Assembly (NCBI GenBank): GCA_003116975.1 | Contig: BGKB01000054.1 | Span: forward strand, 62,001 to 126,000 | Direction of reading: 5' to 3' | DNA length: 64,000 bases | Origin: Aurantiochytrium sp. KH105 | Lineage: Eukaryota; Sar; Bigyra; Thraustochytrida; Thraustochytriidae | Part shown: positions 1-10,771 of the stretch, piece by piece | Layout of the letters: the number at the start of each line of letters is the position of its first letter | Position numbering within the stretch: the first letter of the stretch is position 1 | Translations under genes and position numbers: made by a program | The notes under the pieces: generated by a model | What the model saw: only the letters and a program-made list of their open reading frames with translations | Databases searched by the model: none | What the model was told of the DNA's origin: nothing

Positions 1-1063
1 GGGAAGGGTGGGCTGAATAGGGTGTTTTTTTTCGGGGGGGGGGGGCAGAGTGATTGGCTAGGCCCTAGTCTGCCATGGGTTACGTTTTCCTGTAAAAAAT
101 TGCTCAGACAAATAGATGCCAATCTCGCGGAACTATGCAGGGCTCGCTTGTCCCGCCGGTCCAGTCACTCCGAAAACGCTATAGGGGCCTCGGGCCGGGC
201 GGCCGGTAAGAGTCAGGACACGTTCTAGCTATCGTGGATAGCGTTGACGAAAAAGGGAAACTTAGCCTCGGTTCTAAGGCCTCGCCGGTGACGCGAGGCT
301 TAATCAAATCATCGACCAGGCGGCACTCGAATGTCTACAACGGCTCCATTAAAGCCTCCTTGTTCACAATAGGCCTACACCACATCAATAGCTCACATTC
401 CGGTGTAAGAAGTTCAACGAAGCACCAGCTGTGGTTGGAGGAGAGTATGTGTTGGGGGGAAACGATCTCCGTTTTCGTTGAATTTCCTCTCTCACGAGGC
501 GAGAACCCGGGAAAAGAGCTATGAAGCTTAAAGTCGGCTCGGCAGATGATGCGCTCGCCCCCTTTCCCCCCTTCACTCTCCTGTATTTTTGACGATTTTT
601 GACGCGGCACTTGGTGGGCCGCGAACGCCGGGGAGGGTGGAAAGTAAATAATTCGCGAGAATTTTATTTGGCTGCAAAGGGCGAATGCAGTTGCTTTCCT
701 CTTCTTGATGCAACCGCGGAAGCGCACCCGAAGGTGGGGCGGCTTCAACTTGGCCTTTGTGAACAACGGAACGGACGCAAAGTCTGCTCGCATCAAGACG
801 TACTGGTCGCACGTCAAGGCGAAGATGAGACGAGAGAAGACCAGGAAAGGAGAATGCGCCAAAACGAGAGGGTCTGAGACGCGTCATTGAGTCGTTTATC
901 GCCACGGTCTGTTTTTCTGCAACGCGACTAATGAAGAACCTGCAATGCTGCCGATGTGAGGAAACGTCGACATGCCGCAAGATCTTCTCCAGGCTTACCA
1001 ACCGGAAGGATTCCTTACCATCGTTCTTAAACTGATTGAAACATTGTTTCGTAATTTTGATGA
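1..1063. other. Intergenic, no gene recognised
   Basis: No protein family is recognisable on either strand. The stretch opens with a run of 12 G (34-45). Short open frames exist on both strands: a + frame at about 705-890 reads as a basic 61-residue peptide, and a - frame reaches 1067. Neither shows a domain, and the strands contradict each other. The right part should hold the 3' UTR of the minus-strand gene ending at 1064. Confidence 0.5.
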
Positions 1064-2764
1064 TCATGTATATCCCATGTCAGAGCCATAGTCGCTCGGG
1101 CTCCTTCTCTCGAGATGATCTTCAAAAGGAGGCATGGTCTGCGACTCGGTGGACTTCAGCTTTTCGGTGCAGATATTGAGCCTATTCATAACTGACTCTT
1201 GAAGTTCGGCGATCCGGGAAGATCCTTGGATATTTCCAGATTCTCTGAGGTCGCGCTGTAAGCTGTTTGTCTTTTCCACAATTTGCAAGTAGTTCAGTAT
1301 CTCTATGGGAAGCGCATTCATCGTTGCCAATTCCAGCTGACCCGCACTCGAAGGAGTGGTAGCTACCGAGTGCTGATGTAAAGTACTGTCTGCTTCATGG
1401 ACAAGACGCGCGAGTTCTGCATCGAGCCCACTTTCGCCATCTCGAAGCAAAGAACTACTTTTATTTCCTGAATGACGGCGTGGCCACTGGAGCGCAAAAA
1501 CTTCCCGTGCGAGCGCCTGTCGAGAGGGCTCATCAGCGTCAGAAGCAATGTGCACCACGTATGCAATGAGATCAGATCTGAAGACTGACCCTACATGTTT
1601 GGATGATGCGTGGGATTCTTCCACGTATTTGGCCTGTTTTCTTGCATCTACTCTGTCGCCAGCATCGCTACTGACTAACTGTGAATATGAAGGCGCGTTG
1701 GCATCTTCGAGAGCGTCACTTGGTCCCAAATCTCCCTCGCCAGATATACCCTCTGAATAAATCAAGGCTGCATCCCTTCCATTTCTGCCATTACGCGCCG
1801 CAGAGTTGTATGCAATCACAACATGTTCCTTCAGAGTGTTGAGAATCTTCGAAACTAACTCGCCGTTGACTCTATATGCAGGAGCTGGCAGGGCTGATGG
1901 GTTGATCCCAGGAAATAGATCGGGGTACATTCTTTCCGGGTAGAAAGGGCGCTTCTCCACAAAATTCTCAACAGAAACAAATACGGGCACTGTCCCGCCG
2001 GTGCCTGGGGCCTCTCGTCTTTCCACGACCATATCTCCTCTGATGATCTCAGCAATCTTACCTAGGCAGCCATTCCGATCCAAGTCCAAGTCCTTTGCCG
2101 CCTGTTGACCAACCCTGTGATTTCTCGACCCCAAAAGTCCTTCTCGGAGCTCCCTGTGTTCATCTGCCAGAATTGCCTCCACCAATCGTGCCGCCAAATT
2201 TGTCATCTCTGGGCCTTTCCACCTGATACCACGACCATCAGTAGGACCACCTGAACATGCGATGACGCTGTCTTTTCTTCTATGCAAAGTAGATTGGGCG
2301 GCCTCTCGCGGAGAAGGTGAATCTTTGCGACCTGATGTAACAGTCCGAGATAGTTTTCCCGATAGTTTCTGGCGTTTGCCATTCGAGGAAGCACGAACGT
2401 CAGAATCGCCCTCCCGATCGTCGTTGTCCGAATCGCTCGGGCTGAGAATGAGCGTGATGGGCCTCTTTGTGAAACTCTGCTGCGTGGCGATCTCATCCGA
2501 GTCATCGGGCGCTTGCTCGTGGACTTTAGTTCTAGCGTGATGTCGCGCAGATGCATTGGAGAGGTGTGAACTGTCTTCCGATGGGCTATGTTTCTTCGTT
2601 TTCCTGCCCTTGTTCGCGGGACTCTTTTTCGAAGACAATGACTTCGTTGAAAGAGGTGTACCAGACAGGCGCTGGCCTCTGCCACTACGTGAGCGCGCGG
2701 CAGTGGTCTCCGTGTCCTTCGGCGCCCGCCTCTTCGTGCCGCGGCCAGCGCCGGTGCGCCCCAT
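1064..2764 (-). CDS. Hypothetical Ser/Lys-rich, probably nuclear protein (566 aa)
   Basis: I do not recognise the family. The reading frame continues upstream to 2794 without an ATG, so I start at the ATG at 2764 (MGRTGAGRG). The N-terminal 150 residues are basic and Ser-rich, with Lys/Arg clusters that look like nuclear localisation signals (KGRKTKKHSP) and an acidic SDSDNDD patch. A more ordered region follows (about residues 190-340), containing helices around TNLAARLVEAILADEHRELREG and a Pro/Tyr-rich stretch (YPERMYPDLFPGINP). The C-terminus is a Gln/Glu/Leu-rich, coiled-coil-like helix (LQIVEKTNSLQRDLRESG). Codon use and amino-acid texture look genuinely coding. A chromatin or transcription role would only be a guess from composition. 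Confidence 0.7.
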   Translation of the reverse strand: MGRTGAGRGTKRRAPKDTETTAARSRSGRGQRLSGTPLSTKSLSSKKSPANKGRKTKKHSPSEDSSHLSNASARHHARTKVHEQAPDDSDEIATQQSFTKRPITLILSPSDSDNDDREGDSDVRASSNGKRQKLSGKLSRTVTSGRKDSPSPREAAQSTLHRRKDSVIACSGGPTDGRGIRWKGPEMTNLAARLVEAILADEHRELREGLLGSRNHRVGQQAAKDLDLDRNGCLGKIAEIIRGDMVVERREAPGTGGTVPVFVSVENFVEKRPFYPERMYPDLFPGINPSALPAPAYRVNGELVSKILNTLKEHVVIAYNSAARNGRNGRDAALIYSEGISGEGDLGPSDALEDANAPSYSQLVSSDAGDRVDARKQAKYVEESHASSKHVGSVFRSDLIAYVVHIASDADEPSRQALAREVFALQWPRRHSGNKSSSLLRDGESGLDAELARLVHEADSTLHQHSVATTPSSAGQLELATMNALPIEILNYLQIVEKTNSLQRDLRESGNIQGSSRIAELQESVMNRLNICTEKLKSTESQTMPPFEDHLERRSPSDYGSDMGYT

Positions 2765-3181
2765 CTCTACCTGCTGGTGGTCTGAGCTCAACAAGTCGCA
2801 ACGCTGTTACCTCCTCACTGATCTCTCCTCATGCTGAGCGCGCCCTGGTCTCAGTGCTCGCACGCCCTCACGCCACCACGCACGCGCGAGGACGCCCCTT
2901 CTCTTTTTGCAACTCAGCCATCAGTCTGCGCTAATCGCTAATCGGAGAGACCTAATCTGAGGTGCAAATTGGCAAAAACAAAATTCCTGGCTGGCCGGCT
3001 GGCCAGTCTCGGGTAAATCGGCAGCGAGTGCTTTTTTTGTGCACAACGTGAGCAAGACGTGCGTCGATTTGCAGTAAGAAGCCAAGTGGGATGCTCTCTA
3101 ACGTAGCTTTTGATTTTTGCTTGTTGTATCATTTTCAAATCTCAAGAAGTGTGGATGTTTGAGGAAAGGAAATATAGCTTT
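2765..3181. other. Intergenic spacer
   Basis: It holds the upstream region of the minus-strand gene starting at 2764 and the 3' flank of the minus-strand metalloprotease ending at 3182. No further coding or RNA signal is seen. Confidence 0.5.
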
Positions 3182-4759
3182 CTAGAGGAAGGGAATGCTA
3201 ATGCTCTTCCAAAGAAAGCGGCCGACTTTCACGGTGCAGCGATACTTTCGCTTCCGCTCGCTTGTCGTCAGACGCCCTTTTCTCTTGAACTGTACCCTGA
3301 TGCGAAGATGTTGGCTTTCGCGATTCGTGGTCGTAGCTCTCCGATACTCTGCCACTGTACCAGCAAATTTATGTCCAGGCCCGATGAAAGTTGTTTGTCC
3401 AGACGTGCCCGAAGTGAAGGTGCCCCAATCGCAAACGACAGAAGCGTAGTTGCTAATCGAAAAAGGGTCGATCTTCTTTTCATTGAAGTTGCGTTGCAAC
3501 TGGAGATTGATGGTGGTCGTCGAATAGTGAGACCTGAACCTTGGGCGTTTGGCATAGACTCGCATGTTGTATTGTGGAGCCCAGGATGTCTGGAGCGAGC
3601 TGTCGTACGTGACTTGTACGTCCACATAGTCGTCGTTATACGCGAGGGTCTCAAAGACGAGGCCGTTAGGATGGACATGGTACTTTCCAAAGGTTCTGAG
3701 CATCGAGGATGCACTACCCTCCCTAAGGCGGGGCACATGCATGGCGAAACCAAGTCCGTCTTTGTGCGCATTTTCACCCTCCGCTTTCTCATACTCTGAT
3801 CCAAACACAAGTGGATATTTGTAAAAGGAAAACCACGCAGCAGAGTCGTACACAGTGTCATACCATGTGAGACTCATTGGATATGGCGAGTTCGCGATGG
3901 TTCTCTCGTGAATGGTACGCAACCGATACACCTTGCCAGGCACAAGATTGACATAGTCATCTTTATCGAACCAGCCAAAGGCGTGCTTCTGCATGGGCGT
4001 GAAGCCCTCTGGGCCGAAGTGATCAATGCCTCGCGCGAGCTCCATCCCGCCGCTGCAGGAAAGCAAGTCACCATAGTCAGACATGTGACTCCACGAGCCA
4101 TCGTCGAGACGGTGAAACTTGCTGTTATGCCCCCAACCCAATCTGTGTCCGAACTCATGAAAGTAGGAGGGTAGGCTGCCATTCGCGAGCTGCATGGTGG
4201 CTCCATTTGCCGTGCCTTCGAAGCAAATGGCTGTGCTGTAGCGCTTTTGATAGTTAGACAGCTTAAAACCAGTTCTGTCAGCTTTGGCCTTGGAAACAAG
4301 GGCATCGCGAATAGCGCGGCAGCTTCCAGCCTCCGCTCGGTTCACGTCCAATGTGTAGCGCCTGATGCCAACCTTGCCGTTGTTGCGAATCTCGTACGTG
4401 TAGTTTGACCAGAGCGCGATTTTGTCTCGAAAGTACTCATGGTACTCCTCATCACTCCAGACATTGTTCGGGCGCTCAGGATACCCAATAAGCGGACGTT
4501 CTTCGTCTCTGAAGTTCGCCACTAGGGTGCGCACGTAGGCATACGAGGACCTTTTTCTCCAGGCAAATTTCTCCACGGGACCTTCCGAGGGAAATGGTGA
4601 GCTTCCGAGGGTCTCTTCGTCGTTCACGATATCAAACCTGACATCTCTTACGAGCGCTCGATGTCTGAGCGTTATGGCTTCGTCCGCGACCGTGGCTACG
4701 CTACAAGCTAGGGCCACGAGAGCAACGACGATGATGATATTTCTCAGCGCCGGTGTCAT
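3182..4759 (-). CDS. Secreted gametolysin-like (M11-type) zinc metalloprotease
   Basis: This is a predicted 525-residue secreted metzincin peptidase. Residues 5-25 form a hydrophobic signal peptide or anchor (NIIIVVALVALACSVATVA). The catalytic zinc site HEFGHRLGWGH is at residues 201-211 and fits HExxHxxGxxH, giving three His ligands and the catalytic Glu. About 15 residues on, SHMSDYGDLLSCSGG supplies the candidate Met-turn, and FTPMQKHAFGW resembles the segment before the W of the gametolysin (peptidase M11) family. M11 enzymes of green algae degrade cell-wall glycoproteins; here the substrate is unknown and could be extracellular scales or food protein. The C-terminal third is probably a beta-rich accessory region. 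It ends in a basic tail. The ATG at 4759 directly opens the signal peptide. Metzincin is well supported; M11 membership is an inference from the spacing of the motifs. Confidence 0.82.
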   Translation of the reverse strand: MTPALRNIIIVVALVALACSVATVADEAITLRHRALVRDVRFDIVNDEETLGSSPFPSEGPVEKFAWRKRSSYAYVRTLVANFRDEERPLIGYPERPNNVWSDEEYHEYFRDKIALWSNYTYEIRNNGKVGIRRYTLDVNRAEAGSCRAIRDALVSKAKADRTGFKLSNYQKRYSTAICFEGTANGATMQLANGSLPSYFHEFGHRLGWGHNSKFHRLDDGSWSHMSDYGDLLSCSGGMELARGIDHFGPEGFTPMQKHAFGWFDKDDYVNLVPGKVYRLRTIHERTIANSPYPMSLTWYDTVYDSAAWFSFYKYPLVFGSEYEKAEGENAHKDGLGFAMHVPRLREGSASSMLRTFGKYHVHPNGLVFETLAYNDDYVDVQVTYDSSLQTSWAPQYNMRVYAKRPRFRSHYSTTTINLQLQRNFNEKKIDPFSISNYASVVCDWGTFTSGTSGQTTFIGPGHKFAGTVAEYRRATTTNRESQHLRIRVQFKRKGRLTTSERKRKYRCTVKVGRFLWKSISIPFL

Positions 4760-6433
4760 GCTGTCTTTTGCTTTACTGTGCTTTGCTTTGCTTCAGCCCT
4801 AGGATGAAGTAAGAGCCACAAAGTCTGACTTCCCTCGGGTACGAATGAGTTTTGCTTTGACTTCGCCTCTGTGCGATCGACTGCGACAGTTTGGGATTTC
4901 ACAAGTCACCAGTGGCGTCAAGTGCATGTGTTCATTCTAAGACTCAAAAAGTGACCCTCGGTGGCAAAAATTGACAAGAAACCTTACGATGACGCCCGCA
5001 AGCACGACGAGCACACGCGGATGAGGTGTCGAGAGAGGGTAGGTCTGGAGACATCCAGGTCATACATGCACAGCCACAGACTGTCGAGAAACTCTGCTCA
5101 GAATGTGTGCATGCGGCGTACGGTGCATGCGCGCATGCATCCCGTTCTTGTGAGGAGTAAGGGTGCATCAATTTTGTGAACGAACACGTAATTATGGACT
5201 CTGTACGCGATTCGCTCGCCCACCGTAGAAACCCCCCGTGTGTGAGTCATTGCTAGAATTTGCTTCGCCAAATGATTTTTGTGCGCGATTCTCTCGCCCA
5301 CGACAGACCCCCCCCCCCCCCACACACACACAAGGGTGATTCATTGCTGTAATATGACAACGACATTATGGACTTTTCGCTTTCTCTCGCCCAACACAGA
5401 GCCCGCGCGTGTGACTCATTGCTGTAAAGAGCGAAATTGAAATCGAATTGCACTAGTACCCAGATTGATGGAATCCCAATTTTTGCGGTCTTGTGTCCAG
5501 GTATCCGGCCCGATGAAATCCAGGATGCTCACTGTTCATACCTACCAAGCAAATGGGACGCGATTTAAATGGGACGCGATTTATCATTGACGGACTTTGT
5601 ACGCGATTCGCTCGTCCACCACAGGTGACCCCCCCGTGTGATTTGTTGCTGTAAAGAGTGAGATTCAAGTCTAGTTGTACTTCCCAGACCGATGAAAATC
5701 CAGTTTTTGCAGTCCTGTGTCCAGTTTTCCGTCCTGATGACGTCTAGGATGAGGCTCACTTGATCCGAAGCAAATGGCACGTGATTTGTCATTGGCGGCG
5801 TCACGAGCATCGTACATGAGTCGACAAACCCCTTTTTATGTAGAAAAGAACAGAAAAAAAGAAGCCGCCGAGACCACGTCTATCCGTGCTGTTGCCGCCG
5901 CGGGCAGGTGCAAACCCCAGCTTCTGCGCATATCTGACGCGCAGCCTCCGATGCCGACTACTGCTGCTGCTGCTGCTGCTGCTGGCAGCCTTTGATCAGC
6001 CCGTGACTGTGTGTTTTTTTCATGAATGAACTGTGTCGGGACACTTGGGACGCCCGACTGTGCCAGTGCCGCACCTGCCACTGCAAACGCAAACGGACAG
6101 ACAAATAGCCAAGTGCGCAACCCAATTCTGAAAAGAGGCTTAAACTTTTTATTGAGCCATTTTGAAAAGAAAAAAGCGACCTAACCAGCTCGTTGATTTC
6201 TTTATTTTTATGTAAAAGAGACCCAATAATGTGGCACATTTTGGCGCAACGGCCTCTTGCGCGCAGAAAGTGATTCGAGCTTGCTTGCGTTTTGTTAGGC
6301 GCGCTACCGCTGCTGTCGCCGCTGTCGCCACCTAACACCGCTGCCGCCGCCGCTGCCATCGCACCTGTGTACGTACGTATCCACGCGTGCGAGTAGCCGC
6401 ATCTTCTGCTGGATTGAAAGACGTGTCGCGAGA
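4760..6433. other. Long divergent spacer with degenerate repeats
   Basis: This spacer lies between two divergently transcribed genes and has no credible gene. It contains a diverged repeat patch (about 5190-5790, listed separately), a run of 14 C followed by CA repeats (5308-5332), and a (CTG)n tract near 5961-5985. Open frames through the CTG tract give polyQ/polyA and no recognisable protein. Confidence 0.55.
5190..5790. repeat. Diverged tandem repeat patch
   Basis: Related blocks recur. A segment 'tacgcgattcgctcg' followed by a C-rich stretch and then 'tgtgtgagtcattgctgtaa' is found around 5200-5255, 5285-5355, 5370-5430 and 5595-5660, with substitutions. The flanking piece running from 'gtaaagagcgaaatt' through 'gtcttgtgtccag' to 'gaaatccaggatg' at about 5425-5530 recurs at about 5652-5755, some 227 bp further on. 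A short unit, 'aaatgggacgcgattt', occurs twice head to tail near 5550-5582 and once more, diverged, near 5772. The array looks like an old 85-230 bp tandem duplication eroded by mutation. No frame stays open across it. Confidence 0.7.
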
Positions 6434-6869
6434 ATGGCGTCAGAAGCAGAGCAGAGCATCAAGCGCATTCAGTCGCACAAGGGCGTGAAGCGGGTCTTTA
6501 TCATCAATAATCGGGGCCAAACCATCCGCAGCAGCTTGAATGAACCAGAAGAAGAGCGCCGCTATGCTGCGCTCATTTCTGAGCTCACGAAGAAGACGCA
6601 GAGCATGGTCCGTGAGCTCGATCCTGAGGTATGTTTCTCTCTGTGAATGGCTCTCTTTTCTTTCCTTCTGGACGAAATACACTGAAGACTGACATGAATG
6701 CAATGCTGCTCCGGTCTGCTTTATTCTCAAAAATTCAAAGAACTCTCTGAAATTTCTTCGCATCCGGACAATGACCGAAGAGATTATGATTGCACCAGAG
6801 CCGACCGAGAACAAGTATACTCTTATCGTGATTCAGGATCCCTCGGACGAAGATGCCATGCAAATGTAA
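6434..6869 (+). CDS. DYNLRB: Dynein light chain roadblock/LC7 (two exons)
   Basis: Cytoplasmic or axonemal dynein light chain of the roadblock/LC7 family, which dimerises on dynein intermediate chains. Exon 1 (6434-6628) encodes 65 residues starting MASEAEQSIKRIQSHKGV, with the family pattern of a helix, then GVKRVFIINNRGQTIRS, then a helix. A 112-nt intron (6629-6740) begins gtatgt and ends ttcaaag. Exon 2 (6741-6869) encodes NSLKFLRIRTMTEEIMIAPE followed by KYTLIVIQDPSDE, the expected last strands. The product is 107 residues, close to the usual 96-110. Without splicing the protein would stop after five intronic codons and lack the C-terminal strands, so the intron is well supported. Confidence 0.95.
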
Positions 6870-7370
6870 AACAAACACTCACTTGTTGGCACTACCTACG
6901 AAAGCGGTAAAGATGGCACAACCTCAAGTCCAATCTGGCCTGAGCTCTCTTCGACTTGGCTTGCTGTTCTGTTGTCTGACTGGCTGGCTTCCCTTTCTTT
7001 CATTTTCAAGCATGCATCGGAAGTGATTTGCGCTGGCTCTGTATCTAGCATCACTCGAACTTCTTCTCCAAATGCAAAACGAAGCACCTCAGAGGACCTG
7101 AGCAAGCCATCTATCCCTCATTGATTTGAGAACGAATCGCATCGCTCATTCATAATTGTTTTTGAGATCGCATGCTTTTTCTTTTGTTTAGGAAAATAAA
7201 GAAACGTGCCAAAGATTCTGTTTAATGACGTGTGTGGATCTTTGATGTACGCAGGGTATTTCAGATACCTCTGCACGATTTCAAAGCCCGCACGAAGCGA
7301 CCGCCACTCGAGCTCTGACTTTCGATCGAAGTCAACTCTTGAGCCTGGAGCAAGCTCACCAGCTGGTTGG
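6870..7370. other. Spacer between convergent genes
   Basis: 3' flanks of the roadblock gene (+) and of the minus-strand spliced gene ending at 7371. On the minus strand, about 7200-7400 carries protein-like sequence (RKSELEWRSLRAGFEIVQRY) in a different frame from the neighbouring gene; see the finding on a possible frameshift. Confidence 0.4.
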
Positions 7371-8537
7371 CTAGCTATTTCGGAAACGCTTTGTTCGGAT
7401 CGGATGGGGACGAGAACCATCAGCGGAGATGTCTTCATCGCAGTCAAAAAGAAAGTCCGTGTCCTGCGTTGACGACTGTGATTTTTCCTGGTTCGACATC
7501 TCTTGCGTTTCATCGCTTAGCAGCATCATGTTGCGACCATCGCTCGCGCAGCTTGCAGAATCCAGCATTTGCTGTGAACGGCTTGGAACGTGTGGCGAAC
7601 TTGTAGAGATCCGTGAAGAAGTGCGATGGTGGTTCAAACTCGACCTTGCTCGGCCAACCGAGCAAGATTTTCTCGAGATCGATACAGCCGAAGGATCGCA
7701 TTCAAATGATTTTTCTTGGGCAAGGCGCACTTGGGTCTCGGTGCGACGCAACACTTCATAAAGTTTCCTGTTTTCGGATTCTAACGCGTCGATTCGATTC
7801 ACACTTTTCGCATGTTCATACGCCAGACGTTCACAAGCCAGAGCAAGTCGCTCCACTTTGACTGCAAGTGCCGGTGTGTCTCGTAGAACTTGTGCGTTTC
7901 TCTCTTCTGGATGAAGGTCCAAACTTGGTACTGCATGCAGGGCATCCCAGCGCTCACGAAACTCGCGCAGCGACGCTGACTGGACGCGGCTTCCTTTGGT
8001 TCGCTGCGCTGCTGGCTCCGAGGTCGCGCATCTTTGCTGCATAGAGTGAGTCATGCTTGGCATCGCAGCAAGAAGTGTAGCATTCCACGAAACGTCAGAG
8101 GGACCTCGCGTCTCGGTCGGCACTTCGTCTGCCTCGCTTGCTTCCAGGGTGATCTGCGACGAGGACAACTGCATCTTTCGCGCAGGCTCAACCGCGGTCA
8201 AGAGGGAGATCGCAGCAGGGAGGCTGATCGGAACCCCACGAGCCACGCGTTGGTGGTCGGTCTTTTACCGAATAATGATGCGATTCCAATTTTGGATTTG
8301 AATTCGCCCCTTTGAAAAGTCATCGCGCGTTGCCCCCTTACAACACATCATCCATTCCACTCCAATGAAGAAACGGAAGGTGATCCATGCACGATTCGAG
8401 GCCCTCACCATTTGTATCGCCGACACGTTCGTCGCCGCAATCGACATCAGCTGCTTGCCCGGCGAGCGCGGCGTCGCGTGTCTTTGAAAGGGTGAGGCCG
8501 TCCTTCCCTCCAAAACCTCATCGACATCGAGCGACAT
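7371..8537 (-). CDS. Hypothetical spliced protein with coiled coil
   Basis: Two exons are inferred. Exon 1 (8409-8537) starts at an ATG and encodes 43 residues beginning MSLDVDEVLEGRTASPF and ending SAIQM, followed by a gtgagg donor. The most likely acceptor is at 8187-8188, after a pyrimidine-rich tract, giving exon 2 from 8186 to the stop at 7371. An acceptor with exon 2 starting at 8174 (ATG CAG TTG) is a second option; both keep phase 0. The product is about 310-315 residues. The middle has a coiled-coil helix (LALACERLAYEHAKSVNRI then LESENRKLYEVLRRTE) and the C-terminus is Ser/Asp-rich. No family is recognised. Protein-like sequence continues past the stop in another frame, so the 3' end may be wrong or have a missed intron. 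Confidence 0.6.
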
Positions 8538-9172
8538 TTCAAAAAGTTCCTTCTGGCGAGGCAACTTGAAGGGTCGGCGGAAACGAGAACCGCGGTGCTC
8601 GCTGCGAGACACGTGCAGGCAAGAATGGCGAAGGCGAGCGCATCTGCGCGCGCTGTTTGTTGCGGCCCCGGGAGGTCAAGGCCACGTCTTACGTCTTAGT
8701 CTTGTGCATCTCCTTTCTCCTCGTCCTCTTCTCTCTCCTTACGACTAGGCAAGAAGCTGATCAGTCAGTCCATGGCGTAGAGCGCAAGAGCGAGAATGTC
8801 TCGCCGAGCACGGCAGCGCCGTCGAGGAAACGCAGTCCAGGGCCGGTAAGCATAGGCTCGGTCTGTTCTCGTCGCTGCTGGGAAGCATCGACGATCCACG
8901 CACGCTGCAGGAGAGTCCCTACGATCATGATCCCGCCGTGAATAGGTGCACCAGTGTTGGACTCTGCCAAAGTGGCAACGGACGTCAACGGAAACTCGGG
9001 ATAGAGAGCGATAGCATCTGGGCTGGGCTCGCAAATTGCCAAGGCAAAAAGGCAAAGGCAATCGTGGGCTGCTGCCTTGTTCATGCTTGCTCGCTTGTTG
9101 CTGAGGAGAAGAGGATAGGTAGATCCAAACGCGCGCGGGCCACTGGTGCTGTCACTGGTGCCGGGGCGAAGA
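8538..9172. other. Divergent promoter region
   Basis: Region between the start of the minus-strand spliced gene (8537) and the plus-strand DZIP1-like gene (9173). Open frames exist on both strands but lack domains and an ATG that fits. No specific regulatory motif is identified. Confidence 0.45.
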
Positions 9173-10729
9173 ATGGGCACTGACCCGCGCGTCGAGGCGG
9201 CCAAGGCGCGCGCGCGCGAAAGAGCCAAACAGGGGACGCGAGCCCGAGGAAAGGATGTCTCCAGAATGGCAATGTCGTCCCTTGACGCCTCTGCTGCAGC
9301 GCGCGTAAGCCGCAAGGCCACCAGTGCTGCGCGCCAAGAACGTGCGACGAATCGCAAGGTCTTGCTGGAGGTCTTTCGCAGCCGTGCGGGCAAGCTCCCG
9401 ATTGTGCTCGAAGAAGACGCTGAGCGTGGACCTGTCAAAGAAAATGTGCGACCGGAAAAGAACTTCTACTTTCAGCAGCGCCACGGCAAGCTGGACCTCC
9501 GCGGTATTGCCCGCCTCGATCTCGAACAGGTCGTGGAGGACGTAGATATTGAGACGTTGCAGACTTATCTCGAAAATTTAACCTTTTCTGAACTTGAAGA
9601 CCGCGATCTTCACACATGCACGGATGAGACTTTCTTAAAGCTCTTTCGCGTGACACAGCTCACCATTGAATACTTGCTCAACGTGCAGCATACCCTGTAC
9701 GCATACACGAGTACTTTGGAAGGCCAGCTTGCGCATATTCACAAGGAGCAGGATCTGGCACAGTCTAAACTCGGGATGCAGAGCGAGCAACTGCAAAGTC
9801 TGCAACGCGAGCTCAAACAGAAACGTCGCACGCTGAAAACGTACGAATTTCTCCTCACGCAACGCGAAGCCCGTCAGCCAGGCAGCATATCTCATGCATC
9901 CCCGCATGCCATGGAAGAGGCGGTCCAGGTCGCCTCCGCAACATCAGCTTCTGAGGCATTGCGAAATCATCGCGAATATGACGAGAGGGAACGCGCAGTG
10001 CAAGCGCGCGAGGATTTACTCCGGGAACAGCAGGCCCAATTTGAAGCGCAGACCGAAAAGATGAAGCAAATGCTTGAACGCGAAGCCGAGGACATGCGCC
10101 GTCAGCTCGCATTCGAGCTGGAGCGTCAGCGCGAAGAGCAACAAACGCGTGAAGATGCCCTGGCGCAACGCGAGCGAGAAGTGCACGAGGCCAAGGCGGC
10201 AGACACGAGTACCAAGCGCATCCCAAGCCTTGCAGGCGGTCACGTGGAAAACGATGTGGACCTTGATGTGGAACGTGAGGTGCAGAACATTCTCATGAGC
10301 GCCAACTCGATCCAAGATCTCCGCACGCAGCTTGCTGGCGTCATTGACGAGAATCAGCGTCTACGCAGTGAGCTCGGCGTGGCCTGTGATCTCGCGCGCG
10401 AGGCCCAACAAGTGAAAGATGATAAGCAGTCTCCCATTGTACGACGCGCCGGCAGAGATGAAGCTTTGTCGGGCATAGGCGGCGAGCGGTCGTCTCATCC
10501 TCAGGATGAAAAGCTCATGCTCAAGCTTTCAGGGGCCCAAGTTTCGCGCGAGCTCGCTGATCGGAGAAGTATGCAACTTCGACGCGTGCTCCGACTCGTG
10601 CGGCGACGACTTCAGCACCAGGCATACACGACGTGGCGGCTTTTGGTACTTGCTAAGCGGGCCGAGTCACGAGAAAAGGAGCTTGCGGAGGAAATGGATC
10701 GTCTTCGGCGTGCCAAGTCCACGGATCAA

Positions 10730-10771
<42 letters not shown>

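Noticed and set aside
705..890. Basic 61-codon plus-strand frame
   Set aside because: No domain. The opposite strand is equally open and the neighbouring gene's 3' UTR should lie here.
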